A DNA stretch of 64,000 nt from Bacteroidota bacterium (lineage in GTDB: Bacteria; Bacteroidota; Ignavibacteria; Ignavibacteriales; Melioribacteraceae). Within the stretch, counting starts at the first letter, position 1, and the number at the start of each line of letters is the position of its first letter. Below, in pieces: positions 1-9,496 of the stretch. A program made the position numbers and the translations under genes. The DNA is taken from contig JAHJUE010000014.1 in assembly GCA_018829205.1 (NCBI GenBank), positions 1 through 64,000 of the forward strand, in the 5' to 3' direction. The notes below the pieces were generated by a model. The model saw nothing but the letters and a program-made list of their open reading frames with translations, was not told the DNA's origin and ran no database searches.

Positions 1-2952
1 ATCAGTTGTTACTTTCAAAGTGACAAAATATAAACCAGATTTGCCGTAAGTATGATCGGCTGTTTTTCCTGTTCCGGTATTCCCGTCTCCGTAATCCCAT
101 TCGTATGAAACAATATTATCGGATTTGCCGTTGGAATTTGAAGCGTCGAATTTTACAATTGAATTAACCGGCGCTGAGTTTACTGATGCAAATACTGCTT
201 CGGGAGCTTCATTCACAATTACAGTTAATTCATCTGCCGAAGAGTTATCGCATTGCCCGATAGTTTCGCCTGTTATGGATAGCACAACTTTGTAAATTCC
301 GGCTTTAGTATATGTATGTTTAGGCGAAGCTCCTCCGCCTGTTGTGCCGTCGCCGAAATCCCATGTATAATTGTTTACAACTCCGTCGGCATCGGTAGAT
401 TTAGTTCCGTCGAATCGTATTTCTTCAAACGCGCAAACTTCCATATCTTCACCGGCGTTTGCTACAGGTGATTCAATAACAGTTATTATTTTTGTATCGA
501 TGTCTTTGCTGCATTTAAGTCCGCTGTCGTCTTCAACTGTAAGTTTTACTTGAAACACGCCCCCTTTATAATAACTTTTAACGGGATTAATACCTTCGGC
601 AAAAGTACCGTCACCGAAATCCCAAGAATATTTAAGCAGACCGTTTTCGGGATCGAATGATTTGCCGCCGTCAAAAGGAACAAATTCTCCGGCGCATATT
701 ACCAAATCCTCCCCGGCCTCCGCTACAGGTGGCTTATTTATTAACACAGTAATTGAAACGTTATTTTTAGAATTGTTTAATCCTGTTCTATCGTCTACGG
801 TTAAAACAACGGGGAATGATCCTTTTGTTTTGTACTCATGTGAAACTTTTATTCCATTGGTCAGCGGTGTACCGTCTCCGAAGTCCCAATTATACGTTAG
901 TAAATCGCCGTCGGGATCAAATGAATCGGATGCGTCAAATGAAATTAAAGAAGAGCATGTAATAATATCGTTTCCAATTATTGCCGTTGGAGAATTGTTT
1001 ATTCTTATACTAACTGTATCCGAAGATTTATTATTTACCGCGCCGCTAAAGTCTTTTACGGTTAATACAACTGTGTATAATCCGGGATTTAAAAAGCTTC
1101 TTTTTATTATCTGTTTATCTGAATTGTTTTTTCCGTCGCTGAACTCCCAAAAATAATCTAGTTTGCCGCCGTCAATATCGTATGACGTATTTCCGCTAAA
1201 TTCAATTTCCTGACCCGGCGCAGCAATAATATCAGGTCCGGCATATGCTGCCGGTCTGTTATTGACTATAACAAGAGCATCGTCATAGTCAATTGCATAT
1301 TCATGATTTGTATTATCCGTAACTTGAAGACGCACGGTATAATTCCCGGGATTTAAAAAAGTATGATTGATTTGTTTTCCTTCACCGGAGCTGCCGTCGC
1401 CAAAATCCCACATATAAGAAATTATCTCACCGTCAGGGTCAATTGAATTAATGCCGCTGAAAGAAATTTCTTTCCCGGGTTCTGTAACTATATCAGGACC
1501 GGCATCGGCAATCGGTTTTTTATTAATAATAACATTTATAGAAGTAGTGTTTTTGTTATTCGGCAATTGCGAATCATCAGTAACTTGCAGATTTACCTTA
1601 TAAATTCCTGGATTTGAATAAATATGTTTTACCGACATCCCGGTGTCAGTAGAACCGTCGCCGAAATCCCAAAAATAATTACTAATTTTTCCGTCGGGAT
1701 CATCGGAAGCAGAAGCGTCGAAATTTACCTCGCTTGAACTAACCAGTATATCTTTGCCCGCGTCTGCAACCGGAGGCTGATTCAATTTAACGGTAAAGTT
1801 TATGTAGGATGAATTTTCAACACTTCCGCTTTTATCTTTTGCAATTAGAATGCAATTGTATTCGCCTGATTTTTCATATTGATGCGATACGTTTATTCCG
1901 TTTAAACTCGAGCCGTCGCCGAAATGCCAAATAAATTCCATTTGATCGCCGTCGGCGTCTTTTGATAATGAAGCGTCGAAAGTTTTTTTATTCCATTGTT
2001 CGGAAGAATAAACCTGTTTAATAGGAACAGGTCTGTTGTTCGGCCTCTTATAATATATTGGAAGGGGAAGAGGTATAATATTTGAATTATTATCTGAGAT
2101 ATAAAGTGTAACATCGTTTTTATTATCTTTAAATCTTGCGAAGTTAATTCCAACGGGATTACCTTTCTCTAAATCTGAGAGTTCAATTATTGATGAAGTC
2201 CAAACACCGTCGCCCGAAGCATTAAGAGCCAAATTAGATCTAAATGGAGTATCAAAATTTAATTCCGCTCCGTCCATATCAAAATTATGGAGAGTATATT
2301 TACCGTCAAAACCGTCATTAAATTTTACCTGCGTCGATGAGAATAATTTATTATTTCTTAATGTAGGAGCGTAGGAAAACAGATCAATTCCGTTTACCGG
2401 CTGATTTGAATCCGGATTTCCGCTTATAAATAAATCAAAAATATTGCCGTCGGTTCCGTACCCGCCTTCTACGAGCAATTTAAAATTATAATGTCCGTTA
2501 ACTAGTTCTCCGTTTTTCTTATCAACCTTAACGTATGTTACCCATTTATTATCAAGCTCAAAATCATTTGAGTATATTTTTTTATATAATAATTTACCCG
2601 ATTCTGATTCTATTATGTCTAAATTATTATTTGTTTTTTCATTCGGCATAATATTGTTTATCCCGAATAAAGAAAAAATTGTTTCAGTATTATAAACGGC
2701 AACTTCCTGGTCAATTGACCCGTAGCAGTCAGGATCAAAAATTCTTATATAAAAATTATCGGGAGCGGATTCTGATACTTTTATAAAAAAAGCCTGTTTG
2801 TAATTATCATCTCCCGCTGTTATAGGTGATTGTCTGCCGTAGGTAATATAAAAAGCATTTTCCTGAGCATTCATATTTAATGATAAACAGAAAATAATAA
2901 ACAGTATTAAAAGTTGATTTGTCAAATTGAATCTGCCAATATTTAATTTCAT
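1..2952 (-). CDS. Secreted PKD-repeat protein, C-terminus beyond window
   Basis: An open frame of 984 codons runs off the left edge with no stop. I place the start at the ATG at 2952, which is followed by a signal peptide (residues about 1-30, hydrophobic core LLILFIIFCLSL, end near NAQ). Residues about 30-300 form an N-terminal region I do not recognise. After that come eight PKD domains of about 85 residues each, each with a W-x-F-G-D-G type core (variants WHFGDG, WEFSDG, WDYGDG). PKD domains are beta-sandwich modules found in secreted and surface proteins, where they act as spacers or binding modules. The gene lies 20 bp downstream of the LysM/FecR gene on the same strand, so the two are probably cotranscribed. 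A C-terminal sorting domain, if present, would lie outside the window. Adhesin, surface-layer or enzyme-carrier roles are all possible; the catalytic part, if any, is not visible. Confidence 0.85.
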   Translation of the reverse strand, partial: MKLNIGRFNLTNQLLILFIIFCLSLNMNAQENAFYITYGRQSPITAGDDNYKQAFFIKVSESAPDNFYIRIFDPDCYGSIDQEVAVYNTETIFSLFGINNIMPNEKTNNNLDIIESESGKLLYKKIYSNDFELDNKWVTYVKVDKKNGELVNGHYNFKLLVEGGYGTDGNIFDLFISGNPDSNQPVNGIDLFSYAPTLRNNKLFSSTQVKFNDGFDGKYTLHNFDMDGAELNFDTPFRSNLALNASGDGVWTSSIIELSDLEKGNPVGINFARFKDNKNDVTLYISDNNSNIIPLPLPIYYKRPNNRPVPIKQVYSSEQWNKKTFDASLSKDADGDQMEFIWHFGDGSSLNGINVSHQYEKSGEYNCILIAKDKSGSVENSSYINFTVKLNQPPVADAGKDILVSSSEVNFDASASDDPDGKISNYFWDFGDGSTDTGMSVKHIYSNPGIYKVNLQVTDDSQLPNNKNTTSINVIINKKPIADAGPDIVTEPGKEISFSGINSIDPDGEIISYMWDFGDGSSGEGKQINHTFLNPGNYTVRLQVTDNTNHEYAIDYDDALVIVNNRPAAYAGPDIIAAPGQEIEFSGNTSYDIDGGKLDYFWEFSDGKNNSDKQIIKRSFLNPGLYTVVLTVKDFSGAVNNKSSDTVSIRINNSPTAIIGNDIITCSSLISFDASDSFDPDGDLLTYNWDFGDGTPLTNGIKVSHEYKTKGSFPVVLTVDDRTGLNNSKNNVSITVLINKPPVAEAGEDLVICAGEFVPFDGGKSFDPENGLLKYSWDFGDGTFAEGINPVKSYYKGGVFQVKLTVEDDSGLKCSKDIDTKIITVIESPVANAGEDMEVCAFEEIRFDGTKSTDADGVVNNYTWDFGDGTTGGGASPKHTYTKAGIYKVVLSITGETIGQCDNSSADELTVIVNEAPEAVFASVNSAPVNSIVKFDASNSNGKSDNIVSYEWDYGDGNTGTGKTADHTYGKSGLYFVTLKVTTD

Positions 2953-2972
2953 TAAAGGCTCTGATTTATGTG

Positions 2973-5276
2973 TTAAAATTTATACGATTTACTATTACCC
3001 AAATAATCTTCAAGTAAAATGGAATTTATTTTGTATTTATTATTTTGCGATTTAAGTATTTGAATATTTCCTTCGTAATGATTCGATTTTCCATCCAATC
3101 TTAAATAAGCTTTTAACGGTTCGCCGTTTAACTCATAATTTACTTGTGCGGTTCTTTTTAATTCCGATTTATCATTAGCTTCAACGGAAATTTTTAAAAT
3201 CTCAAAACTGCCGTCTAATTCAATTTTAATTTTTTTACTCATTAATACCGGCGGGTCGGTATCTAATAAAATATTCTTTTCGATTATTGTTGAATACCCG
3301 GAATTATTTTTTGCTTCAAACAATATTTTATTAACACCATTGTTCAGCGCTGCAGAATATGAAAAGTTATTTTCTTCAACCGTGACAATTTTATTATTAA
3401 TTAAAAATTCATCCGTATTCTCTATGGTTCCAGAAACAACTACTGTATCTTCGGATGTTGAAAGGGGGATAAAATTTAAATTTATTTCCGGTTCAGAAGA
3501 TATAACATTTATACCGAAAACCATTTCACCTTTATATCCGGCCGGAGTTTCTACAAGAATTTTATAATTATTTTCCTTGTTTAAGTTTGAAAGCAGAAAT
3601 TCGAATTTCCCGTTTTCATCCGCGGTTGTTTTTAGAATACCTATTCCTTCATTAGAATATACTTTTATTAAACTGTTTGATCTTGTTGATCCATATATCG
3701 TAATAGATTTTTGATGCGAGATTATAATGTTATTATTATCCGTAAGATTTTTATTTGAAAGTTTTATTTCAACATCCGGATTCGATTCATAAATTATATT
3801 TTTCTGAATTACAGTTTCATTATTGCCGAGGTCGACAGCTTTTATGCTTATTTTATTAAATCCTTCAGATAAAGAATAATTTTTTTCAAATCTGCCAGTT
3901 GAATCGGTAAATAAATTTTCTCCGTTTATAAAAAGGGATATTCCTGTTTCGGTTAAACCTGAAAATAAAATATTCTTTTCTTTGGTGATAAAATTATCAA
4001 CCGGCGAATCAACAATTAAATACGGAGGAGTTCTGTCTTCTTTAATAATAAAAAATCCGATTTGGCTGAAGGGTCCGGGGAATCCGATTTCATCAATTGC
4101 AGCTACACGCCAGTAATATATTCCTGCCGCTAAATTTTTAACTTTGTAATCAGTTGTTTTTAATTCTTTATTTGATTCAATTATACTTTCAAATGATTTA
4201 TCGCCTGAAACCATAAAGAAATATTTTTCCGCCCCGGCTGTAGCCGACCATTTAAAATCTACATCAGGCAAATAAAAAGTTTTTTCAAATTCAGGCTGAA
4301 ATAATCCCGGGGCAGGGAGCAGTGATTTTGGTTTTGATGGAACACCGTCGTCAGGTACTACAGAGCCTTGATTTTCCTTTATTACTACCATAGAATCATT
4401 TGCTGTAACGGATATCTCGCCGTTATAATTTGCGATTTTTGTCTCTTTGTTTTCCTTTTGAACCCAAAATAGTTTTGAATCGATTTTTGTATCAAGTCCC
4501 GGTATAGTTAGATTAAAATCCTTTTTTTTACCGTTGCCTAAAAGCAGCGCATAAGCTTCTCCTTTTTCCAAGTTTACGGACGCTCTTCTACGGTTCTGAA
4601 GAAGATCTACTCTTGAGCTTTGGATAACCGCCTGCGAGTTTTCGTAAAGCCTGATTTTGCTTAGGTCTTTAAACGATATTTCCGCATAGGAGTTGGATAA
4701 TGTACGCGTACGGTATTGTTCAAATAATTTTGAATATAACTCCGCCTCATTCCAAATAAGTTCACTCGGCTTTTTATTTTCGACATCTCCTTTTTTGTAA
4801 GATATTAGAGCTGTACCGGAGGTATTGGATTTATTCTGCGACTCAACTATTGCTTTGTCGGCTTCTTCTTTTGCCTTAAACGCTAATATTGTGCTTTCTT
4901 CAATATTGCCGTTTTTTCTTTTAGTGATGGCTTCTTCGTATAATGAGTTGGATTTAACTATTAAATCTTCGGCGAATAATTTTGCTCCGGATTTCGAAGC
5001 TTCGCTGATAGCTGTAATTGCGCTGTTAAGAGCATCCTGATTTTTTTGAATTGAGGCGATTGGAATTACAAGTTTTAAACCTTTTTTTATATCCGCAGGC
5101 GAAGAAAGTTTATTCGCCCTAAGTATATCTTCCCACAAATTTGAATCGCCAAGGTATTCATCCGCTATACTTCTTATTGTCTGATTTTCTTTAACGGTTA
5201 TTGTAATATTTTTCTGAGCAAATAAAATATTCGACGTTAAAATTATCAAGAAGATCAAGGTAAAATTATTTATCAC
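2973..5276 (-). CDS. Secreted LysM-FecR protein with Fn3/Ig-like tail
   Basis: A 767-residue exported protein. Visible parts in order: signal peptide (1-20, ending LFA-Q); a LysM peptidoglycan-binding module (about 22-72); a charged helical stretch rich in Ala, Lys and Glu (about 75-150); a FecR-type domain (about 180-310, with the pattern of an element that raises envelope stress or sensing proteins); a fibronectin-III-like domain ending in the typical YYWRVAAID strand (about 325-415); then several bacterial Ig-like modules (about 420-700). LysM would tether it to the cell wall. It sits between a histidine kinase (61 bp upstream) and a giant PKD protein (20 bp downstream), all on the same strand, which suggests a three-gene envelope-sensing or surface-assembly operon. 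No enzyme motif is visible. The domain calls are by pattern and the role is inference. Confidence 0.8.
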   Translation of the reverse strand: MINNFTLIFLIILTSNILFAQKNITITVKENQTIRSIADEYLGDSNLWEDILRANKLSSPADIKKGLKLVIPIASIQKNQDALNSAITAISEASKSGAKLFAEDLIVKSNSLYEEAITKRKNGNIEESTILAFKAKEEADKAIVESQNKSNTSGTALISYKKGDVENKKPSELIWNEAELYSKLFEQYRTRTLSNSYAEISFKDLSKIRLYENSQAVIQSSRVDLLQNRRRASVNLEKGEAYALLLGNGKKKDFNLTIPGLDTKIDSKLFWVQKENKETKIANYNGEISVTANDSMVVIKENQGSVVPDDGVPSKPKSLLPAPGLFQPEFEKTFYLPDVDFKWSATAGAEKYFFMVSGDKSFESIIESNKELKTTDYKVKNLAAGIYYWRVAAIDEIGFPGPFSQIGFFIIKEDRTPPYLIVDSPVDNFITKEKNILFSGLTETGISLFINGENLFTDSTGRFEKNYSLSEGFNKISIKAVDLGNNETVIQKNIIYESNPDVEIKLSNKNLTDNNNIIISHQKSITIYGSTRSNSLIKVYSNEGIGILKTTADENGKFEFLLSNLNKENNYKILVETPAGYKGEMVFGINVISSEPEINLNFIPLSTSEDTVVVSGTIENTDEFLINNKIVTVEENNFSYSAALNNGVNKILFEAKNNSGYSTIIEKNILLDTDPPVLMSKKIKIELDGSFEILKISVEANDKSELKRTAQVNYELNGEPLKAYLRLDGKSNHYEGNIQILKSQNNKYKINSILLEDYLGNSKSYKF

Positions 5277-5337
5277 AAATTTATTCCCGCTTTAAGATCA
5301 ATATTTGTACTGAGAATTATTTAATCAAAAATTAAAT

Positions 5338-7266
5338 CTAAATATAATTTGCCGCCGGAACTTCTACAATAAACGATGCGCCTTTTCCTAATTCGCTTTC
5401 GCACCATACTTTTCCATTCATCATTTCAATAAGTTTTTTTACTATTGATAATCCAAGTCCGGTGGAATGTTCACCGCCTGTGGGACGGGCGCTAAGTTTC
5501 GCAAATTTCCCGAATAGTTTCATTTTATCTGCGTCGCTTAATCCGGGCCCTTCATCTTTTACCGTAAAACGAATAAACGAATCGCGCTGTTCCATAGTTA
5601 TAAAAATATTTTTATCGTTTGGTGAAAATTTAACAGCATTCGAAATTAGATTATCCAGTATTTGAGTCATTGAGTTACTATCGGCTATGGCCGTTGTATT
5701 CTCGCCGATTACATTCAGTTTCAGATTAATATTTTTATTTTTCGCTTTATCGGAATTCACGGCAAATACTTCGTTTAGATTATTCTTGATGTCTATTTCT
5801 TCAATTTGAAGATTTATTTTTCCTTCCTCAATTGCGTTTACGTCCAGCAGAGTTTTAATGATTGTAAACATTCTTAAAGAAGTATCGAAAATAATTTTTG
5901 AAAACTCTTCAATTTCAGGACGCGATAAATTATTATCCATTAATATTATTTCAGAAAAGCCCTGAATTGAAACAAGAGGATTTTTTAAATCATGAGCTGC
6001 AATTCCAAGAAATTCATTTTTTTCATTATTAAGTTCAATAAGAGTATCGTTAGCCTGTTTTAATTGGACGTTTGATTTATTCAGTTCTTCAGTTCTTAAT
6101 GCTACTTTATCTTCCAATGTTCTGTTGTATTCTTCTAGTTCTCTGTTCTGCTTTTCGATTTTCGCAAAACTTTCTTTTAACGAATTGCTCATTTTCATTA
6201 AAGTTTCGGCTAGGACTCCAATTGAATCCTTTGCTTGATAATCAATTTTAACGTCAAAATTTCCGCCCGAAATTTCTTCTGCAGCTTTGCTAATTCTTTG
6301 AATCGGTTTGCTTATTTCTTTTGAAAATACTCCGCCGCCTATAAAAGCAATTACCAGTCCAATAAAAAGCCAAACCATTAAGGAATTCTGGATTGAGTTT
6401 ACAGCCGAATATGCTCTTTGTTCATTTATCTCAGCTATCACAGCCCAATCAAGATTTAGAGGGAATGCGTAACATCCTACAATATTTTCACCGTTTTCAT
6501 TTTTGAAATTTGATATTCCTGAAATTCTCGAGTTTGATTTTAATATTTTTTTTGAGTCTTCAATAATTTGAGATTTTTCAGCCGCTGTTCCAGGTTCAGA
6601 GAAAACGGGATTCCCGGTAGCGTCTATTAAAGTGATTTTCCCGTTATTGTTAAAAGGGTGTTCTTCAATTCTTTCAGAAAGTTTATTTAGCGATACTGTT
6701 ATATATAAATATGCGTCCGGCGAACCTTTTATATCTACAGGCAGAATTACAGTGGCGAGCCATGTATCAATTTTTTTTATATATTTTTTGCCTGTTAGAG
6801 AATTCGGACTAATCTTAAAATTTTGTAAATCGTTAAAATCAGGCTGCAGAATTTCCTGAGGGTTTAACGATTGTTCTTTCAGCTTATTCAGGAATTTATC
6901 TTTGTTAACATTTAACGCCGACACAAAATTATCCGGCGAAACTTCAAATAACAAATTAAGCGAAACAATATCTTCCTTATTTTCTATTCCGGCTGCCATA
7001 ATGGAAGTTTTTTCATTGGCGCCCAGATATTCATTCTCAACCGCAATTTTAATAAGCAGCAGATAATCAAGCAGATTATTCTTATAAAATGAATTTATTT
7101 CTTCGGCCAAATTATTTGCTGTTGATATAAGTTCATTATTGGTTGAACTTTTTAATTCGTCCTTTGTAATAGAAATAATATTGGTATCCGAAATAATAAG
7201 CGGCGCAAGAGATATTATTAAAGCAAAAAATACAAGTTTTTTCTGCCATGATATTTTTTTTAGCAT
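5338..7266 (-). CDS. Membrane sensor histidine kinase (Cache-like, HAMP, HisKA)
   Basis: A 642-residue kinase. TM1 is at about 10-28. A large extracytoplasmic sensor region follows (about 30-285, Cache-like by length and position), then TM2 (about 292-312, VWLFIGLVIAFIGGGVF), a HAMP linker (about 315-365), a coiled coil (about 365-410), a HisKA box AAHDLKNPL with the phospho-accepting His425, and a HATPase_c domain with N box (NLISNAVKFS), G1 (DEGPGL) and G2 (STGLGLSIV). It autophosphorylates and passes phosphate to a response regulator, but no regulator gene lies next to it, so it is an orphan here. The downstream same-strand neighbours are the LysM/FecR and PKD proteins. The kinase may control or be informed by that surface apparatus; this is inference. 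Confidence 0.9.
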   Translation of the reverse strand: MLKKISWQKKLVFFALIISLAPLIISDTNIISITKDELKSSTNNELISTANNLAEEINSFYKNNLLDYLLLIKIAVENEYLGANEKTSIMAAGIENKEDIVSLNLLFEVSPDNFVSALNVNKDKFLNKLKEQSLNPQEILQPDFNDLQNFKISPNSLTGKKYIKKIDTWLATVILPVDIKGSPDAYLYITVSLNKLSERIEEHPFNNNGKITLIDATGNPVFSEPGTAAEKSQIIEDSKKILKSNSRISGISNFKNENGENIVGCYAFPLNLDWAVIAEINEQRAYSAVNSIQNSLMVWLFIGLVIAFIGGGVFSKEISKPIQRISKAAEEISGGNFDVKIDYQAKDSIGVLAETLMKMSNSLKESFAKIEKQNRELEEYNRTLEDKVALRTEELNKSNVQLKQANDTLIELNNEKNEFLGIAAHDLKNPLVSIQGFSEIILMDNNLSRPEIEEFSKIIFDTSLRMFTIIKTLLDVNAIEEGKINLQIEEIDIKNNLNEVFAVNSDKAKNKNINLKLNVIGENTTAIADSNSMTQILDNLISNAVKFSPNDKNIFITMEQRDSFIRFTVKDEGPGLSDADKMKLFGKFAKLSARPTGGEHSTGLGLSIVKKLIEMMNGKVWCESELGKGASFIVEVPAANYI

Positions 7267-7385
7267 GGTTGATACGCTCTAGTTTGTTTTTGTATAGCTA
7301 AATGATTTGTTGTTAAATGTAAGTAAAAAATCAATAATAAAGAACTCAAACTCAGTATAAGCATCCGTTCAAATATTAAACATAA

Positions 7386-8279
7386 TTACCTATTGAAGCT
7401 GAACAATTTATATAACATTAATCTGGTAAAGTTAGTTCTATTAGATAGAGAAAATAAATCCCATAAACTAATATTCGGATTTCCGCATAAATAAATATCT
7501 TTCCAACAAGGATTAAATTTATTTTTGAAATTATAGAGACCTTTATAATTATACGCGAAGTGAAACAACTTCCCGATAGAATTAACTATAAATTCTTTTG
7601 TATTCGTGATGTTTTTATTAGTGAAGGAAATAAACGGGACTTCTCCCAGGCTGAATTCATCGGTATTGTAAATTTTCAATTTTTGAAATGTATTATAAAT
7701 TAATGTTTCCATTACACCAACCGGGGCGTTTGATTTGCGGAGAAGAAGTTCTGTATGAAATTTTGTTTTTGAATTTCTTGAAACCATTACTGCACCGAGC
7801 CATTCGTTTTTATTATTCTCAAAAGTAAATAGTTTCATTCCTTCTATAAATTTTGTCATGAATAAATACTTCAATTGAGGTTCCTTGGCATGCGAAGTGC
7901 ATTCTTTAAATAAATTCAGTTTGCCGGCAATTATATCGGAGTAATTATATTCTAAAACCTTACCATGACGCGAACCCCTTCTAATCAATTCTTTCAGAGA
8001 TCTCTTTTCAAAATGATTATTATTAAAATTTAGTACTGCTTCGCGTCCGGTATTAATTCTTTTATATCCGCATTTAATTAAATCGTTTGAAATTGATTCG
8101 TCGCAGCCCCTTATTAGGATTTTGTTATTAGGATATTTTTTATTTATTTCATCAATAAAATTTATTTCCGGCGATTGAATTAGAGCAAGCCAGATTGAGT
8201 GGTTGCGGAATAAATTCAGTGACTCAATTAGATTTGGACCGGCAGGGGAGTAAATCCAGCTTAAAGGAAGATTGTTCAT
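7386..8279 (-). CDS. DUF2156 / MprF C-terminal-like GNAT-fold protein
   Basis: A 297-residue soluble protein. The C-terminal part (FKNKFNPCWKDIYLCGNP) matches the signature seen at the end of the phosphatidylglycerol lysyltransferase catalytic domain (DUF2156), where a K-F-N-P-x-W-x-x-x-Y-L motif is typical. The middle (RRGSRHGKVLEY, then GAVMVSRNSKTKFHTELLLRK) fits the duplicated GNAT fold of that family. MprF proteins move an amino acid from a tRNA to membrane lipid and normally carry an N-terminal flippase of many TM helices. None is present, so lipid transfer is not proven, and a peptidoglycan- or other acyl-transferase role is possible. An AAGGA sequence at 7 nt spacing precedes the ATG at 8279 and lies inside a short repeat. 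It is the last gene after cydB and 119 bp before the sensor kinase. Confidence 0.6.
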   Translation of the reverse strand: MNNLPLSWIYSPAGPNLIESLNLFRNHSIWLALIQSPEINFIDEINKKYPNNKILIRGCDESISNDLIKCGYKRINTGREAVLNFNNNHFEKRSLKELIRRGSRHGKVLEYNYSDIIAGKLNLFKECTSHAKEPQLKYLFMTKFIEGMKLFTFENNKNEWLGAVMVSRNSKTKFHTELLLRKSNAPVGVMETLIYNTFQKLKIYNTDEFSLGEVPFISFTNKNITNTKEFIVNSIGKLFHFAYNYKGLYNFKNKFNPCWKDIYLCGNPNISLWDLFSLSNRTNFTRLMLYKLFSFNR

Positions 8280-8282
8280 TTA

Positions 8283-8350
8283 GTGTTCCTTGCGACGTAG
8301 TATCTTTGTGGCGGGAAAACAGTATGCCTCGAAGACACAAAGCCACGAAG
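8283..8350. repeat. Short intergenic repeat (CTTTGTGGC type)
   Basis: The stretch between cydB and the DUF2156 gene reads, on the minus strand, as TTCGTGGCTTTGTGTC followed about 20 nt later by CCGCCACAAAGATACTACG. GTGGC-TTTGTG and its inverse form an imperfect inverted pair. Similar cytosine/thymine-rich CTTTGTGGC-like elements are common between genes in Bacteroidota-type genomes. It supplies the Shine-Dalgarno-like AAGGA for the downstream gene. The family assignment is from memory of such elements, not from a search. Confidence 0.4.
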
Positions 8351-8351
8351 A

Positions 8352-9380
8352 TTAATAACTCATGGAATCAATTTTTACTTTACCTCGGAATATCCAGTAA
8401 ATACTGATTGTATATGCAAGTACAAACGGTATTCCTATAATTGCAATTGTAAGCATTATGCCTAATGTTTTTTGCGAAGAAGCCGCGTTATAAATTGTTA
8501 ATGAGTTTTCAGGGTTCGGGAATGAATAAACAATATTTGGAAACAATCCGATTGCGAATAATGCAAGTAAAGCAATTATACTTGCGCACGAGGATAGAAA
8601 AGCTTTGAATTCATTTCCATTGTGAATTTCCCTTGGAATATTCGCGACGGCCAGCATATTTAATACCGCAACTAAAAACAATACCGGCTCGGCTTTAAAA
8701 TGATCAACCATGTGCGGGTAATAAATCAATGTAGCCATAGTTGCGGTTACATAACATATAACAAAAAATATAATCGTATTGTTAACCCAGCCGCGTACTT
8801 TATCCTGAAGCGAGCCTTCGGTTTTCATTACTAAATATATTGCGCCGTGCATCATAAATAACGAAACTGTTGTCAGCCCGACAAGCACAGTATATGGAGT
8901 TAATAAACTAAAAAAACTTCCGTAAAATTCTTTTTCGGGAGTTAGAGGAATTCCTGTTACTATATTGCCCAATGCCACGCCCATTAAAAAAGCAATAACA
9001 ATACTCGCAATACTGAAGGCAACGTCCCATGTCTGCCTCCATTTTTTAGAAGGACGTTTGCTTCTAAAATCAATAGCCACGGCTCGGAAAATCAAACCGA
9101 AAAGCAAAAGCATAAACGCGGTATAAAACCCTGAGAAAACCGTAGCATATACGTGAGGGAATGCCGCGAATAATGCGCCGCCGCCCGTTACAAGCCATAC
9201 TTCATTTCCGTCCCATACCGGGCCAATTGAGTTTATTAATATTCTTCGCTCGGTATCATCCTTAACAAACAAATGAAGTGCGCCGACTCCTAAATCGAAT
9301 CCGTCAAGAATAGCATAACCGGCCAGCAGAACACCTATTAGTATAAACCAGATTGTATTTAAGTCGAATGTGAATTCCAT
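8352..9380 (-). CDS. cydB: Cytochrome bd oxidase subunit II
   Basis: A 342-residue protein with about eight or nine TM helices. It forms the second subunit of the cytochrome bd quinol oxidase, which reduces O2 to water with high affinity using electrons from quinol. Family signatures are clear: GYAILDGFDLGVGAL near residue 20, GPVWDGNEVWLVTGGGALFAAFP near 53, and the C-terminal IPFVLAYTISIYWIFRGKV. I use the ATG at 9380 rather than an upstream ATG at 9404, because AGGGA lies just before it and the protein then begins MEFTFDL like its relatives. It follows cydA on the same strand with a 116-bp gap that contains a palindromic repeat. No CydX-like small ORF is apparent after it. Confidence 0.97.
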   Translation of the reverse strand: MEFTFDLNTIWFILIGVLLAGYAILDGFDLGVGALHLFVKDDTERRILINSIGPVWDGNEVWLVTGGGALFAAFPHVYATVFSGFYTAFMLLLFGLIFRAVAIDFRSKRPSKKWRQTWDVAFSIASIVIAFLMGVALGNIVTGIPLTPEKEFYGSFFSLLTPYTVLVGLTTVSLFMMHGAIYLVMKTEGSLQDKVRGWVNNTIIFFVICYVTATMATLIYYPHMVDHFKAEPVLFLVAVLNMLAVANIPREIHNGNEFKAFLSSCASIIALLALFAIGLFPNIVYSFPNPENSLTIYNAASSQKTLGIMLTIAIIGIPFVLAYTISIYWIFRGKVKIDSMSY

Positions 9381-9396
9381 AGTTTCTTTCCCTTTG

Positions 9397-9495
9397 TATG
9401 TCATTCCCGCATGTTATCGCGGGAATCTGATTACTTAACATTTATAGATTCCGGCCTGCCTGACAGTAGGCAAATAAAAAGATTGCCGGAATGAC
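9397..9495. repeat. Palindromic repeat between cydA and cydB
   Basis: A roughly 100-bp element with GTCATTCCCGC at one end and GCCGGAATGACG at the other, which are imperfect inverted ends. Inside are ATTCCCGC/GCGGGAAT (9399-9426) and the hairpin TGCCT-GACAGT-AGGCA (9457-9472). This looks like a REP/BIME- or MITE-like intergenic element. It breaks up the cydA-cydB operon and could form strong mRNA stems. A shorter relative of the same CATTCCCG core lies at 13864-13887. Confidence 0.6.
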
Positions 9496-9496
9496 G

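Noticed and set aside
662-1156. 164-codon open frame on the plus strand
   Set aside because: Lies antisense to the PKD-repeat gene, whose PKD motifs fix the true frame; the frame has no binding site or known domain.
1-2040. PKD-repeat DNA as a tandem DNA repeat or CRISPR
   Set aside because: Units of about 260 bp share protein motifs but not DNA identity, with no conserved short repeat or regular spacers.
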